Assembly: GCA_031285845.1 (NCBI GenBank)
Contig: JAITVK010000013.1
Coordinates: forward strand, 59,769-123,768
Direction: 5' to 3'
Length of the DNA: 64,000 bases
Origin: Propionibacteriaceae bacterium
Lineage (GTDB): Bacteria; Actinomycetota; Actinomycetes; Propionibacteriales; Propionibacteriaceae
Shown here piece by piece: positions 11,051 to 19,463 of the stretch (positions are counted from its first letter, which is position 1; every line of letters begins with the position of its first letter). Both the position numbers and the translations under genes were made by a program. The notes under the pieces are model-generated. The model was not told the origin of the DNA. It worked only from the letters and a program-made list of their open reading frames with translations, and did not search any database.

Positions 11051-13423
11051 CTAACGATCCACACTGATCCATAGCGCGGGGCGAATCCCCAGGATCTGTC
11101 GGCCGATCGGCTGATCAACTCCAAAGCCTCCATATGAGAACACGACATCTGCCGCCTTGCTCCCCCGGCTCCATGACCGGAGCGACCATGTCATAGGCCG
11201 ACCATCGACAAAGTCTGCTCGTCGAAGCTCATCGTCTGCCCAGAACTCCTGAGCTTCGGACCGAGTGAGCAAGAACACCGGATCTCCTTGAGGGTCTTGG
11301 CCGTAATCCACATCATTTTCCGCCACATGAACGCGCTGAATCCGATCCGTGAACCCCGGATCAGCTGTGGCCAGACGGTCGAACCACTGCGACAGTCGTT
11401 GACGGAACCAACTGGCCTGCCAAGCATCCGGGGTGTCGGAAAGGTCTTGCGCGCATGCGGCTCGTATCGTGAGATGTTTCGCGACGAGCAGAGCGCGACC
11501 CTTTTCGCGCCGACACACGGTCCATACGACCTTGCCTGCGAGGACCTCATCCCGAAGCTGCAATTCCGGGTTCGAAGCCAGGTTCGGCACCCCAGCCAGC
11601 AGGCGATCCGGCGTCAGGACTTCTTCCCAGGCCGGTTGGGGAACCTTCGCGCCACCTTCACCCTTGGAACTTGTAGAGTGCAACGACTCGACATAGAGCA
11701 GGAAATTCGCCCTCAGCGGGTCGAAACCTGCCAGCTGCATCGATGGATCCGTCTTGTCGCTCAGCGAGCGCGCCAGGCGTCCGACTTCTGATCTGTGCGC
11801 CTGATCCATCTTGATGCCGTGGACGAAGGTCAAGGATGTGAACAAAGACCTCAGAGCAGATGACCGCTCTGTCTGGTGACTGCCGCCGCATAGAGCCAGA
11901 TAAGCTTCCGGCCAGGAACCCCGGAACGCCACCACCACTGCCAGGATCTCCGGCCAGAAGGTTTCCTTGTCTCCAATTGCTCCAAATCTCGCCTGCGGCT
12001 TCTCACGCTCGAAGTAGGACTGAAGAACCTTGTGCTGAACCGTGAAATCCACCACTAACCGCTTCACCTGTCGCAGGCTTGTCTCATATCGGAGGGCTCC
12101 CGCGGCCAGAATTCGAATCACTCTGAGTCTGGACTCGTGCCCATCCTCCTCGTCACAGCCCTCCAAACCTGGGTCGAGCGCCCCGTCGACAACGGTCTCA
12201 ATATCGGAAGACGTCAGTGGTGGCAACCAGAAAGGATACTGCACGAACTTCTCCAGATAATCGGCTGCCCTTGTGCCAATGGCCAGCTCTGCCGCGACCG
12301 TCGCCCCGTGGGCCAGAGCGAGTTGGTGAGGATCATACTCATCCAGCTGTTTGACCCTGGCGATCGCTGAGCGGATCGATGTGTAGTCAACCCCCAGGAC
12401 AAAAACCGCCTGAGGGTGATCCAGATAGGTCTTGACCCGTTCAAGCAACCTCACCGCGGTCTCATCCGAGCATCGGTCAAGGTCGTCAAAAAAGAACACC
12501 ACGCGGTGTCGATCACCATCAGCCGAGACCAACAAGTCCAAGATCTCTTTGAACTGGCGCCTCAAGGAGCTTTCCGGATCATCCCACGGCAGGTTAGCGG
12601 CCGGGAGGCCTGAGCTTTCGCTTCTTGCCGCCTCGTTCGCATCCTCCAAGGCTGTACGGCGGGTCTGCTCAGGGTCATCTCCGCCACCTTGGCTTCCGAT
12701 GATCTTGCTCAATGTGACGGCCCATTCGGTCGTGCCCTTAACAACACTCGACGCGTCGCTCACGATGGACAGACTGTCTTTCAAGACCGAGAACACCCCG
12801 GTGTCGGCATCTCGAACGGCCTGCCACGCAGCAGTTCCGCCGGACACCAAGAGCGGGACCAGAAAAGAGGGAAGAAGCCCGGGCGTCATGATCAGCGCCG
12901 TGGCGCCGCCAGCCAGGCACACGGCTGCGACTCCGATCTTGATGAGGAGTTTCTGCCGCGGCGAAAGCTCATGTTTCTGAGAACTCGTCCCTGCCCCGGC
13001 CTCGAGCGCAGAACCACGAGTCGCGGGCGTCGTCTGCAAAGGACTGGTCGAGGTCGCCGTGCCAGCGGGCCCAGCGGGCGTGAAGGTCGACGCGGGATAA
13101 ATCTCATTCACTGCGCTGGTCAGCAACGCCGTGACGGGATCCTGGTCTTGTTCATGCTCCCACAAACTCATCCAAACGCTACGAGTCGAAGACTTCGATT
13201 CCAACTCGGCTCGCATCCGAGCCATGAAAGTCGTCTTTCCTGTTCCCCATGCCCCGTACACCCCGATCACTCGCGGGCAATCCATAGACCGAACCAGCTC
13301 GACCAGCACCTCGACGAAGGCTTCTCGGCCCGTGTCTTCCAACGGCGCAGACCCATCGCCCGCCCGCTCCTGCGGCACTGCCAACGGTGGTCCTGCCGAT
13401 GGTCGCATCGTTTGATCGGCCAT
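11051..13423 (-). CDS. KAP-family P-loop NTPase with transmembrane insertion and C-terminal DUF6273-like domain
   Basis: A 790-residue membrane-associated NTPase. Walker A is GAWGTGKT (residues 57-64) and Walker B is VVFFFDDLDR (308-317), the form typical of KAP NTPases. As in that family, a long insertion separates them; here it holds a Pro/Thr-rich linker and two hydrophobic helices (about 160-200). The last 165 residues (626-790) read like a DUF6273 module: a Trp start, WFRQRLSQWF, DPVFLLTRSEAQEFW, WSLRSWSRGS and the terminal GIRPALWISVD. The DUF6273 reading is by eye. The gene starts three bases after the stop of the preceding unknown gene and is last in a three-gene unit. KAP proteins include the phage-exclusion factor PifA, so a defence role is possible but unproven. 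Confidence 0.8.
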   Translation of the reverse strand: MADQTMRPSAGPPLAVPQERAGDGSAPLEDTGREAFVEVLVELVRSMDCPRVIGVYGAWGTGKTTFMARMRAELESKSSTRSVWMSLWEHEQDQDPVTALLTSAVNEIYPASTFTPAGPAGTATSTSPLQTTPATRGSALEAGAGTSSQKHELSPRQKLLIKIGVAAVCLAGGATALIMTPGLLPSFLVPLLVSGGTAAWQAVRDADTGVFSVLKDSLSIVSDASSVVKGTTEWAVTLSKIIGSQGGGDDPEQTRRTALEDANEAARSESSGLPAANLPWDDPESSLRRQFKEILDLLVSADGDRHRVVFFFDDLDRCSDETAVRLLERVKTYLDHPQAVFVLGVDYTSIRSAIARVKQLDEYDPHQLALAHGATVAAELAIGTRAADYLEKFVQYPFWLPPLTSSDIETVVDGALDPGLEGCDEEDGHESRLRVIRILAAGALRYETSLRQVKRLVVDFTVQHKVLQSYFEREKPQARFGAIGDKETFWPEILAVVVAFRGSWPEAYLALCGGSHQTERSSALRSLFTSLTFVHGIKMDQAHRSEVGRLARSLSDKTDPSMQLAGFDPLRANFLLYVESLHSTSSKGEGGAKVPQPAWEEVLTPDRLLAGVPNLASNPELQLRDEVLAGKVVWTVCRREKGRALLVAKHLTIRAACAQDLSDTPDAWQASWFRQRLSQWFDRLATADPGFTDRIQRVHVAENDVDYGQDPQGDPVFLLTRSEAQEFWADDELRRADFVDGRPMTWSLRSWSRGSKAADVVFSYGGFGVDQPIGRQILGIRPALWISVDR

Positions 13424-13426
13424 GCT

Positions 13427-15244
13427 TCAGAACCCACGCTCGACACTCCACATGGGCCAGCCCAAACACAGTCCTGGGGAGGCAGACAGATTCGGAACAG
13501 CGCGCAGAGCCGAGTCAATTCCCGAATCCTTCGACCAGCCCTGCCGGACTTCCGGTGTCATGTCCTTTCGACTCGCAGTGCCCACAGGCGTTCTCCAGAT
13601 GTGATCCAGAGCCAGTGCGTCCTGATTCTGCAGCCCCTCTGGACCGAAGAAAATGTACTCTCGCGCTGTTTTCGGCCCGCTCGAGCTTACGAAAGGATCC
13701 TCGCATTCCATTCCAATCCGCCCCGGATATCGCTGAACAAGTTGTCGGACCATCGCCTGGACTGGATCGCCCGTGGGGCTCTTCGTCACGCGGGTCACAA
13801 TGGGCTGATCCGACGACGCCGAACCCAGTCTCATCGTTTGCATCGTGGATCTCTCCAGGTCCACCAACGTGATCACGGCTGTGCGGCTGAACATGGATCC
13901 CCAAGCGGCGCGTTTGCTGGAATGCCAGTCCGACAAGCCGACGAGCACCTCCTCACGAGCCTCGCGGTCACAAACGTGCCCCGGCTCCAATCGTCCGCCG
14001 ACTAAGGCTGGCCCGGCCGCGATGTGTTCGGCATACCACACGGCATCCGGTAAAGACGCTCCGCTTGCCTCGCGCGCCTTCCGTTCCGCCGGCGACGTCA
14101 CATGGAAGATCCCCCGACCACGGTTTGGGTTCCCGACGGCCGGTTGATCTGGTGACGACGGCACGGTCTCATGTCCGCCGCCGCCGTACGACACGCCTAT
14201 GGCGTCCAAGACTGCTCGCAACCTGTCGCAAATCGCCCTGACCGAGGGCCGAGAGTCAGGCTGCGACAGCATCCGCCTCGTGGTCTTGACGGCTAGATAA
14301 GCGAGGTCTGAACCGGTGATCATCTCACCCGCCAGCTCGTCAGCGTCCGCGCCGGGGAAGACCACGGAGAAAACGGCGCGGGTGTCCTCGCTCTTGCAGT
14401 CTTCTGGCACCCAGCTCTCTCCGTCAACGCCTCGGAAGAACAGCACCCCTGGTGGCAGTTGCGATCGCTGATTTGGAGCGCCAGTCTCACTCGTCTTGAA
14501 TGCTTCCACGAATTCGGCGGCGGTGAAACAGGTCAGTGTCGGTCCGTCCTTCTCGGGTGCGACGCGATCGTTGTGCACCTGGCGCTCAACTTTCTCGATG
14601 AGCGTTTTCATCTGATTCAACGCCCCACCCACGGTGGTCGGCAAAACGGTGACTCCGACCTCACCCGCAGAGCTGCCATCCACAAGAATACGCAAAGGCT
14701 GATCGCCTAGGAACCGACTCACCTGAAACATCGCTGTCTCCCACGCGCCTTTGAGAATCGGAAGCAAAACCTCGCGCAGTTCAGCCCACATGCCTCCAGT
14801 CAGCACATGATGCTGACTTTGGCGATATCCTGCGCTGGCCAGAACTGACTGAAACTTAGTCAACACCTGGCCGGTGAGGTTATGCTCGTCGAAGGACCCA
14901 GCCAGGGCGTTGACATAGTTGACCGAGGACGCCACGAAATCACCAACGACTTCATGAATCAGTGCGACATGAGCCCTTTGAACAGGACTTCGCCGATACT
15001 CACACTCAGCGGCCTGCCAGCCCTGCACTGTTTGACACAACGTGCCCAGCAACTCGCCCAGGGTCTGACCGCTCTGGCAGGCCGGTCCACCTGGCTGTGA
15101 TGGGATCCCATAGCGCTGCGCGCAGCGACTCGCATAGAACCACAGGTCCAGGACAACCTCACCTGCCGCCTTCAGCCACAGGCTCTCTGGGGATTTCCCC
15201 CGTCCCCCAACGTTCGTACCAGAACTCTCCGAAAATCCGCCCAT
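13427..15244 (-). CDS. Unrecognised protein, middle gene of the KAP NTPase operon
   Basis: About 605 residues with no family I can name. The N-terminal half is largely helical in character (KAAGEVVLDLWFYASRC, TAMFQVSRFL-type stretches). The middle has FFRGVDGESWVPEDC and a cluster of charged helices. The C-terminal third has mixed beta-like segments (AVITLVDLERSTMQTM, GRIGMECEDPF, REYIFFGPEGLQ). No signal peptide or membrane helix is evident. I chose ATG 15244 (MGGFSESSG), preceded by a G-rich run; this overlaps the upstream gene by 86 bases. An in-frame ATG at 15388 would overlap by 230 bases. The stop lies three bases before the NTPase ATG, so the products probably act together. Confidence 0.7.
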   Translation of the reverse strand: MGGFSESSGTNVGGRGKSPESLWLKAAGEVVLDLWFYASRCAQRYGIPSQPGGPACQSGQTLGELLGTLCQTVQGWQAAECEYRRSPVQRAHVALIHEVVGDFVASSVNYVNALAGSFDEHNLTGQVLTKFQSVLASAGYRQSQHHVLTGGMWAELREVLLPILKGAWETAMFQVSRFLGDQPLRILVDGSSAGEVGVTVLPTTVGGALNQMKTLIEKVERQVHNDRVAPEKDGPTLTCFTAAEFVEAFKTSETGAPNQRSQLPPGVLFFRGVDGESWVPEDCKSEDTRAVFSVVFPGADADELAGEMITGSDLAYLAVKTTRRMLSQPDSRPSVRAICDRLRAVLDAIGVSYGGGGHETVPSSPDQPAVGNPNRGRGIFHVTSPAERKAREASGASLPDAVWYAEHIAAGPALVGGRLEPGHVCDREAREEVLVGLSDWHSSKRAAWGSMFSRTAVITLVDLERSTMQTMRLGSASSDQPIVTRVTKSPTGDPVQAMVRQLVQRYPGRIGMECEDPFVSSSGPKTAREYIFFGPEGLQNQDALALDHIWRTPVGTASRKDMTPEVRQGWSKDSGIDSALRAVPNLSASPGLCLGWPMWSVERGF

Positions 15245-17135
15245 CCTGCCCCCCGGCGCTGTCAATATAACTCCTGTACGACTCTTGCGGGGCAAGTCTG
15301 GACCCGAGAAAGTCACGAGGCAAGTTGTTCTCGTCATGTGGCGACACCTCGGCGGATCGCACAGCGGGCACCAGGTAGCCTGTGCCATCAGATTCCCACT
15401 CGCTGCGCAGCCAGACCGTTGACAAATTGTCCTTCACCAGCAGAACATTTCCATGCAACTTATCCTGCTCTTCAAGCGTCAGGTCTGCGTAGGAGGACGC
15501 TTCGGGATGCGCCTGCCTGTATCGGTCTTGTATCCGTTCCAATAGAGCCTCGTACCGCAATGCCTTTCCCGCGGCAGGCCGCTTCACACCCTCCACCACC
15601 GCGTAGACCCAGTGGGAGTTCTCGAAGGTCACTGGGATGGCGCCACGAGTGTCAGCGACCAAGTCGAAGTCGGGGTCGAACATCGGTTTGAGCGCGTCCT
15701 TCTCTGGTTGCTTGTGCGCTCGATGGGACTCATCAATCGCATACCATGATCTCCAGTCCACTGTCGCACGCAGCGAATCTCTCGACTGCAGCCACTGCCT
15801 GCCCTGGAGATAGACCAGTGCCTCATCGTCTGGAGTGATGCGCTGCAGACGATCGTCGTCGAGTACTCCCACCTGCTGGACGAACTCTTTCCACGTCTCA
15901 AGGACGACGGCACTCATGAGCGCCACCGCTCGTTCCGCCGATCGACGCCAGACAACTTTATCGCCCGGCACACAATCCGATCGCACAAGATCAGCCGTCG
16001 CCTGGGGCAGTAAACGTCGAAGCTCGTCTTCCCGCAAAGCATGAGGCATCGCGCGGGGCACGAACCGAACAAACACCTCATCCAGTCCTGTCCACCGCAC
16101 CAGCCAACTGACTCTCGCGCTGGCCAGAATCTCCCCTGGACCTTCATCGGACTCAAATCCGAGTCGGAGACCGAGGTTCTTCCACAGTTGGCCGCCCAGG
16201 AAAATCGTGTACTGGCGCGCGCTGGTGCCCCTGAAAGTGGCTTGCGGGGTCACATCCCAGACGCGAGAGAATGCCTCGCAAGCGAGCTGAAGCTCCTGAA
16301 ACTCGCGCGCGTCCATGCGCAGTTCCTCGCTGTAGCAAGCGTCGGAGGCATGAGGAACACCGTTCACTGCCAATACCCGAGCGACCTCCACGTGGTATTT
16401 CAGCGCTTCTCGAAACTCGTCGCTCTTCTCATCCTCGTCTTCGAACCCCGTCACGGAAGGTGGACGCTCAATATACGAAGCCACAATCCTGGTCAGTCGA
16501 CCACTCAACCGGTCTTCGTTCCACCCCTTCAGGCCCAGAACGGCTCTGGCTGAACATTCGGTCTTCCACATCGCGTGGCCGTAGCGAAGCAGTTCATCGG
16601 CGAGCAGCACTTTGCCTGTGGCAAGACCCTCGGTCCTGTCAGGCAGAAACATCCGATCCGACTGAATCGGTTTGAACTGCAGACCCTTGATTTCCTTCCC
16701 CAGAACACTGGCGGTCAGAATCCATAACGCGGTCATCGTCTGTCCCTGCAAAACGCAGCAGGAGTACGTATCATTCCCAAAGCCGGGAATCCCCTGCGCG
16801 TCTGTCCTCATAAGTCGGGCAATGGTGAGCAGAACGGCCATCAACCGATATCGCCACTCAAGCCTCTGAAGGCATCCCAACGCGTCGTTCATCCGATCAA
16901 AGACCCGAAGTGGTTCCTCTGGATCCCAGAAGGCCGACTCTCGCTTCAATAATCGCTCCAACGCGACGATGTTGTCGATCGGTGAAGCATCGCGGCCCAT
17001 TCCGGGAGTCAGGACGCTCTCCCACCACTCCGACGGGGGTGCGCCCATATCCTTACCCTCAGTGTCGGGCATAGCCAAAGGTCGCCAAATGGGACCTTCG
17101 ACGATGTTCGCCAGGTCGTTCTCTTCAGTTGGCAT
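15159..17135 (-). CDS. Unrecognised protein, first gene of the KAP NTPase operon
   Basis: About 658 residues, soluble-looking and rich in Trp, Arg and Leu, with no motif I recognise. Visible features are an N-terminal SEWWESVLTPG segment, a region with several Cys (NDTYSCCVLQGQ), an acidic patch (EDEDEKSDEF) and a C-terminal region with SYADLTLEEQDKLHGN. ATG 17135 (MPTEENDL) is chosen; a TTG at 17159 would add eight residues, and neither has a strong ribosome-binding site. The 3' end overlaps the next gene by 86 bases. By eye this gene and its two partners are somewhat less GC-rich than nuo, in keeping with horizontal transfer. Confidence 0.65.
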   Translation of the reverse strand: MPTEENDLANIVEGPIWRPLAMPDTEGKDMGAPPSEWWESVLTPGMGRDASPIDNIVALERLLKRESAFWDPEEPLRVFDRMNDALGCLQRLEWRYRLMAVLLTIARLMRTDAQGIPGFGNDTYSCCVLQGQTMTALWILTASVLGKEIKGLQFKPIQSDRMFLPDRTEGLATGKVLLADELLRYGHAMWKTECSARAVLGLKGWNEDRLSGRLTRIVASYIERPPSVTGFEDEDEKSDEFREALKYHVEVARVLAVNGVPHASDACYSEELRMDAREFQELQLACEAFSRVWDVTPQATFRGTSARQYTIFLGGQLWKNLGLRLGFESDEGPGEILASARVSWLVRWTGLDEVFVRFVPRAMPHALREDELRRLLPQATADLVRSDCVPGDKVVWRRSAERAVALMSAVVLETWKEFVQQVGVLDDDRLQRITPDDEALVYLQGRQWLQSRDSLRATVDWRSWYAIDESHRAHKQPEKDALKPMFDPDFDLVADTRGAIPVTFENSHWVYAVVEGVKRPAAGKALRYEALLERIQDRYRQAHPEASSYADLTLEEQDKLHGNVLLVKDNLSTVWLRSEWESDGTGYLVPAVRSAEVSPHDENNLPRDFLGSRLAPQESYRSYIDSAGGQDGRIFGEFWYERWGTGEIPREPVAEGGR

Positions 17136-17573
17136 TGTCAGCAAGGCCACGACACGCAACCCCTGTCAGCACGCGCTCTTGGCAGTCCTGTTCTGCGGTA
17201 GGCCGCCAGATGAGAACCTGCCCGGAAGCGGGTGAGCGACCACCGCCTGGTTCACCGTGTGACGAAAGAGAAGAAGTCGAATGACCCCAACGTGTCCGAT
17301 CATGACGAGCCCCTTGGTTATCGCTCTCCGCGGCCCGAATTTGAGTGCGTTGCAACCCGCCGCGTGAGGGAGCAACTTGAAGAACTCTATCAGAATAGAT
17401 CTCACAGCCGCAATATCCCTTGCCACAATGGGCTCTCGGTTCACGATCCGACTGAATCGATAGTCCATGATCGACGCCAGCATGATCGATGCAGAGCACT
17501 CAGGGCTCCCCGACTCGTTGCCGTAACAGTCTTCGGCCTCATGATCGGATCACCCGACCCTTGTCTTCAGCGC
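17136..17573. other. Region upstream of the three-gene KAP unit, no confident gene
   Basis: About 440 bases between the KAP operon and the DUF805 gene, noticeably richer in A and T than its surroundings. Short open frames exist on both strands but have no ribosome-binding site, no recognisable domain and mutual overlap, so I do not call them. The plus strand encodes a short stretch resembling the last residues of IS3-type transposases (LGYRSP then EFE), too short to trust. The KAP operon promoter should lie here. Confidence 0.4.
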
Positions 17574-18140
17574 CTACGCTCGCCGCTGTCCGTCCCACGG
17601 GGTTGGCCCTGGGTAGGTCGGCGTGGCCATCAAGATGATGTACCAAATCCAACCGATGAGCGGGATGAGAGCCACGAGGAACCACCAGCCGCGATGGTTC
17701 GAATCGTGGAGTCGACGGACTGACAGTGCCAGGCTCGGGATCACGGACACTAAGACGTACACACCGAGGATCGAACCAAGGACAGCGCCGAACGCGTTCG
17801 TCGGTGGATTGTCGAACCAGCCCGACGGATAAGCTTGAGCTAGCTTCCAGTCGACGCCGACAGTGGACAGCAGAATCGAGCCGATGCCCATGATGATCGC
17901 GTTCATCAGCCACCACCACCAGTATTCACCACGTGAGGCGCGGCCGTTGAACATGACGTACTTGCGAAAAAACCGGCCAATGGCATGGCCGAAACCGATG
18001 CCGTACCACGCGCGCTGGATGCCAGGATCTTGGCTCGTCGCTTGTCCGTGTTGCTGCGTGGGGAAATGACTGGGCTGGCTCATCTGAGAAGCGACTTGCT
18101 CGCCGTCGGGGATGTTCGCGGCGTACGGTGGTTGACTCAT
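17574..18140 (-). CDS. DUF805 family membrane protein
   Basis: 188 residues. A hydrophilic N-terminal region of about 50 residues rich in Gln, Pro and Ser precedes a DUF805 domain: FFRKYVMFNGRASRGEYWWWWLMN, then membrane helices and the family motif LALSVRRLHDSNHRGWW, then a last helix. The role of DUF805 proteins is largely unknown; they are small polytopic inner-membrane proteins. The ATG at 18140 has AAAGGAT about nine bases upstream. The gene is divergent from menB and shows no functional link to its neighbours. Confidence 0.9.
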   Translation of the reverse strand: MSQPPYAANIPDGEQVASQMSQPSHFPTQQHGQATSQDPGIQRAWYGIGFGHAIGRFFRKYVMFNGRASRGEYWWWWLMNAIIMGIGSILLSTVGVDWKLAQAYPSGWFDNPPTNAFGAVLGSILGVYVLVSVIPSLALSVRRLHDSNHRGWWFLVALIPLIGWIWYIILMATPTYPGPTPWDGQRRA

Positions 18141-18259
18141 GACGGATCGATCCTTTCAGACATCTTAGTGAAAGCGTACTCCTCAACACGGCGTTTTGCT
18201 AATATCACTATCGGAGAGGATCTTGATTCCTGACGACCGAGTTTGTCGGACCTCTCAAC

Positions 18260-18265
18260 TAGGCT
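18260..18265 (+). promoter_or_regulatory. Likely -10 box of menB, leaderless arrangement
   Basis: TAGGCT followed by exactly seven bases and then the menB ATG, with no purine-rich ribosome-binding site between. Transcription from such a box would begin at or next to the A of the ATG. No clear -35 is seen. The same TAnnnT-7-ATG layout recurs at ispH, the PASTA lipoprotein and the SpoU methyltransferase. Confidence 0.45.
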
Positions 18266-18272
18266 TGAAGCC

Positions 18273-19310
18273 ATGGATCATCCGTTTCATGCCGAAGACT
18301 GGGATCAGGTTCCCGGGTTCGAGTTCACCGACATCACCTACCATCGCGCCAAACACATCCCAGCGGTGAGGGTGGCGATCGACCGACCTGAGGTGCGCAA
18401 CGCTTTCCGGCCACACACCGTCGATGAGCTTTACACCGCGCTCGACGACGCCCGAATGAGCGCCGATGTCGCCTGCGTCTTGTTGACCGGCAACGGTCCC
18501 AGTCCGAAGGACGGCGGGTGGGCGTTCTGCTCCGGGGGCGATCAGAGGGTACGAGGCGCACAAGGGTACGAATACCGGGGCGAACCGGCGACGAGACCAA
18601 GCACGGCCAGCGGTGGCGCGATCAGCGAAGAAATCGGCCCACATGGGCCGACACGACAGCCGGGGCCGTCGATCGACGGCCCGACTGACGATGACGCCAG
18701 CGATCAAGCGGCCGAGAGCGGCGCATCCGGCCCAGATCGTCGAGCTCAGGGACGATTGGGTCGTCTGCATATCCTCGAAGTTCAGCGTCTGATCCGGTTC
18801 ATGCCCAAACCGGTCATCGCGCTGGTCAACGGCTGGGCCGCCGGTGGCGGCCACAGCCTGCATGTCGTCTGCGATATGACGCTCGCCTCACGCGAGCACG
18901 CCCGCTTCAAACAGACCGACGCCGACGTGGGCTCGTTCGACGCCGGTTTCGGTTCGGCCTACCTCGCCCGCCAGGTCGGCCAGAAGTTCGCTCGCGAGAT
19001 CTTCTTCCTCGGTCAGACGTACGACGCGGCGCGCGCTCTCCAGATGGGCGCCATCAACGCAGTCGTTCCGCATGCCGATCTTGAGCGAGTCGGCCTGGAG
19101 TGGGCGGACATGATCGCGGGCAAGTCACCGACCGCGATCCGGATGCTGAAGTACGCCTTCAATGCGATCGACGATGGGTTGATCGGTCAACAACTCTTCG
19201 CCGGAGAGACGACCCGGCTGGCATACATGACCGATGAGGCGCGCGAAGGACGCGACGCGTTCTTAGAGAAGAGGGAGCCCGATTGGTCGGATTATCCGTA
19301 CTATTACTAG
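18273..19310 (+). CDS. menB: 1,4-dihydroxy-2-naphthoyl-CoA synthase with an insertion in the flexible loop
   Basis: Crotonase-fold enzyme closing the second naphthoquinone ring in menaquinone synthesis, supplying the quinone used by complex I. Conserved parts are visible: FCSGGDQRVRG (87-95), HILEVQRLIRFMPK, GWAAGGGHSLHVVCD (oxyanion region) and VGSFDAGFGSAYLAR with the catalytic Asp. Between GYEY and GRLHIL, where the family has a short loop often disordered in structures, this protein carries about 50 extra residues (roughly 105-160) rich in Gly, Pro, Asp and Ser. Total 345 residues against about 300 usually. The ATG at 18273 is chosen because homology begins with MDHPFHAEDW. Confidence 0.95.
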   Translation: MDHPFHAEDWDQVPGFEFTDITYHRAKHIPAVRVAIDRPEVRNAFRPHTVDELYTALDDARMSADVACVLLTGNGPSPKDGGWAFCSGGDQRVRGAQGYEYRGEPATRPSTASGGAISEEIGPHGPTRQPGPSIDGPTDDDASDQAAESGASGPDRRAQGRLGRLHILEVQRLIRFMPKPVIALVNGWAAGGGHSLHVVCDMTLASREHARFKQTDADVGSFDAGFGSAYLARQVGQKFAREIFFLGQTYDAARALQMGAINAVVPHADLERVGLEWADMIAGKSPTAIRMLKYAFNAIDDGLIGQQLFAGETTRLAYMTDEAREGRDAFLEKREPDWSDYPYYY

Positions 19311-19399
19311 CCCTTCCTTTCACTGGCCCTTCGCGGAATGAGATCGCTCGCCGGTCACGAAACGATCGCGCGGACTGATTTGTCTGGACACTCTCCGAA

Positions 19400-19417
19400 C
19401 GGATCGGTCTCGATCCG
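19400..19417. terminator. Small hairpin between convergent menB and regulator genes
   Basis: CGGATCG, a four-base loop and CGATCCG form a seven-base-pair stem in the 150-base gap where menB and the regulator gene converge. There is no T-run, so factor-independent termination is uncertain. It is listed because its position fits a shared terminator. Confidence 0.3.
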
Positions 19418-19463
19418 AGGCGCTGATCGATGGGGCGCTCGGACACGCCGGCGACCGGATCAG

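Noticed and set aside
11051..17135. Diversity-generating retroelement, suggested by a DUF6273-like C-terminus.
   Set aside because: No reverse transcriptase gene and no template repeat are visible in the window.
17232..17460. Plus-strand frame with a segment resembling the end of an IS3-type transposase (LGYRSP, EFE).
   Set aside because: Only about ten residues match, there are no terminal inverted repeats, and the rest of the frame overlaps the DUF805 gene on the other strand.
17166..17483. Minus-strand frame of about 105 codons upstream of the KAP operon.
   Set aside because: No ribosome-binding site, no domain and overlap with another equally open frame; treated as noncoding.
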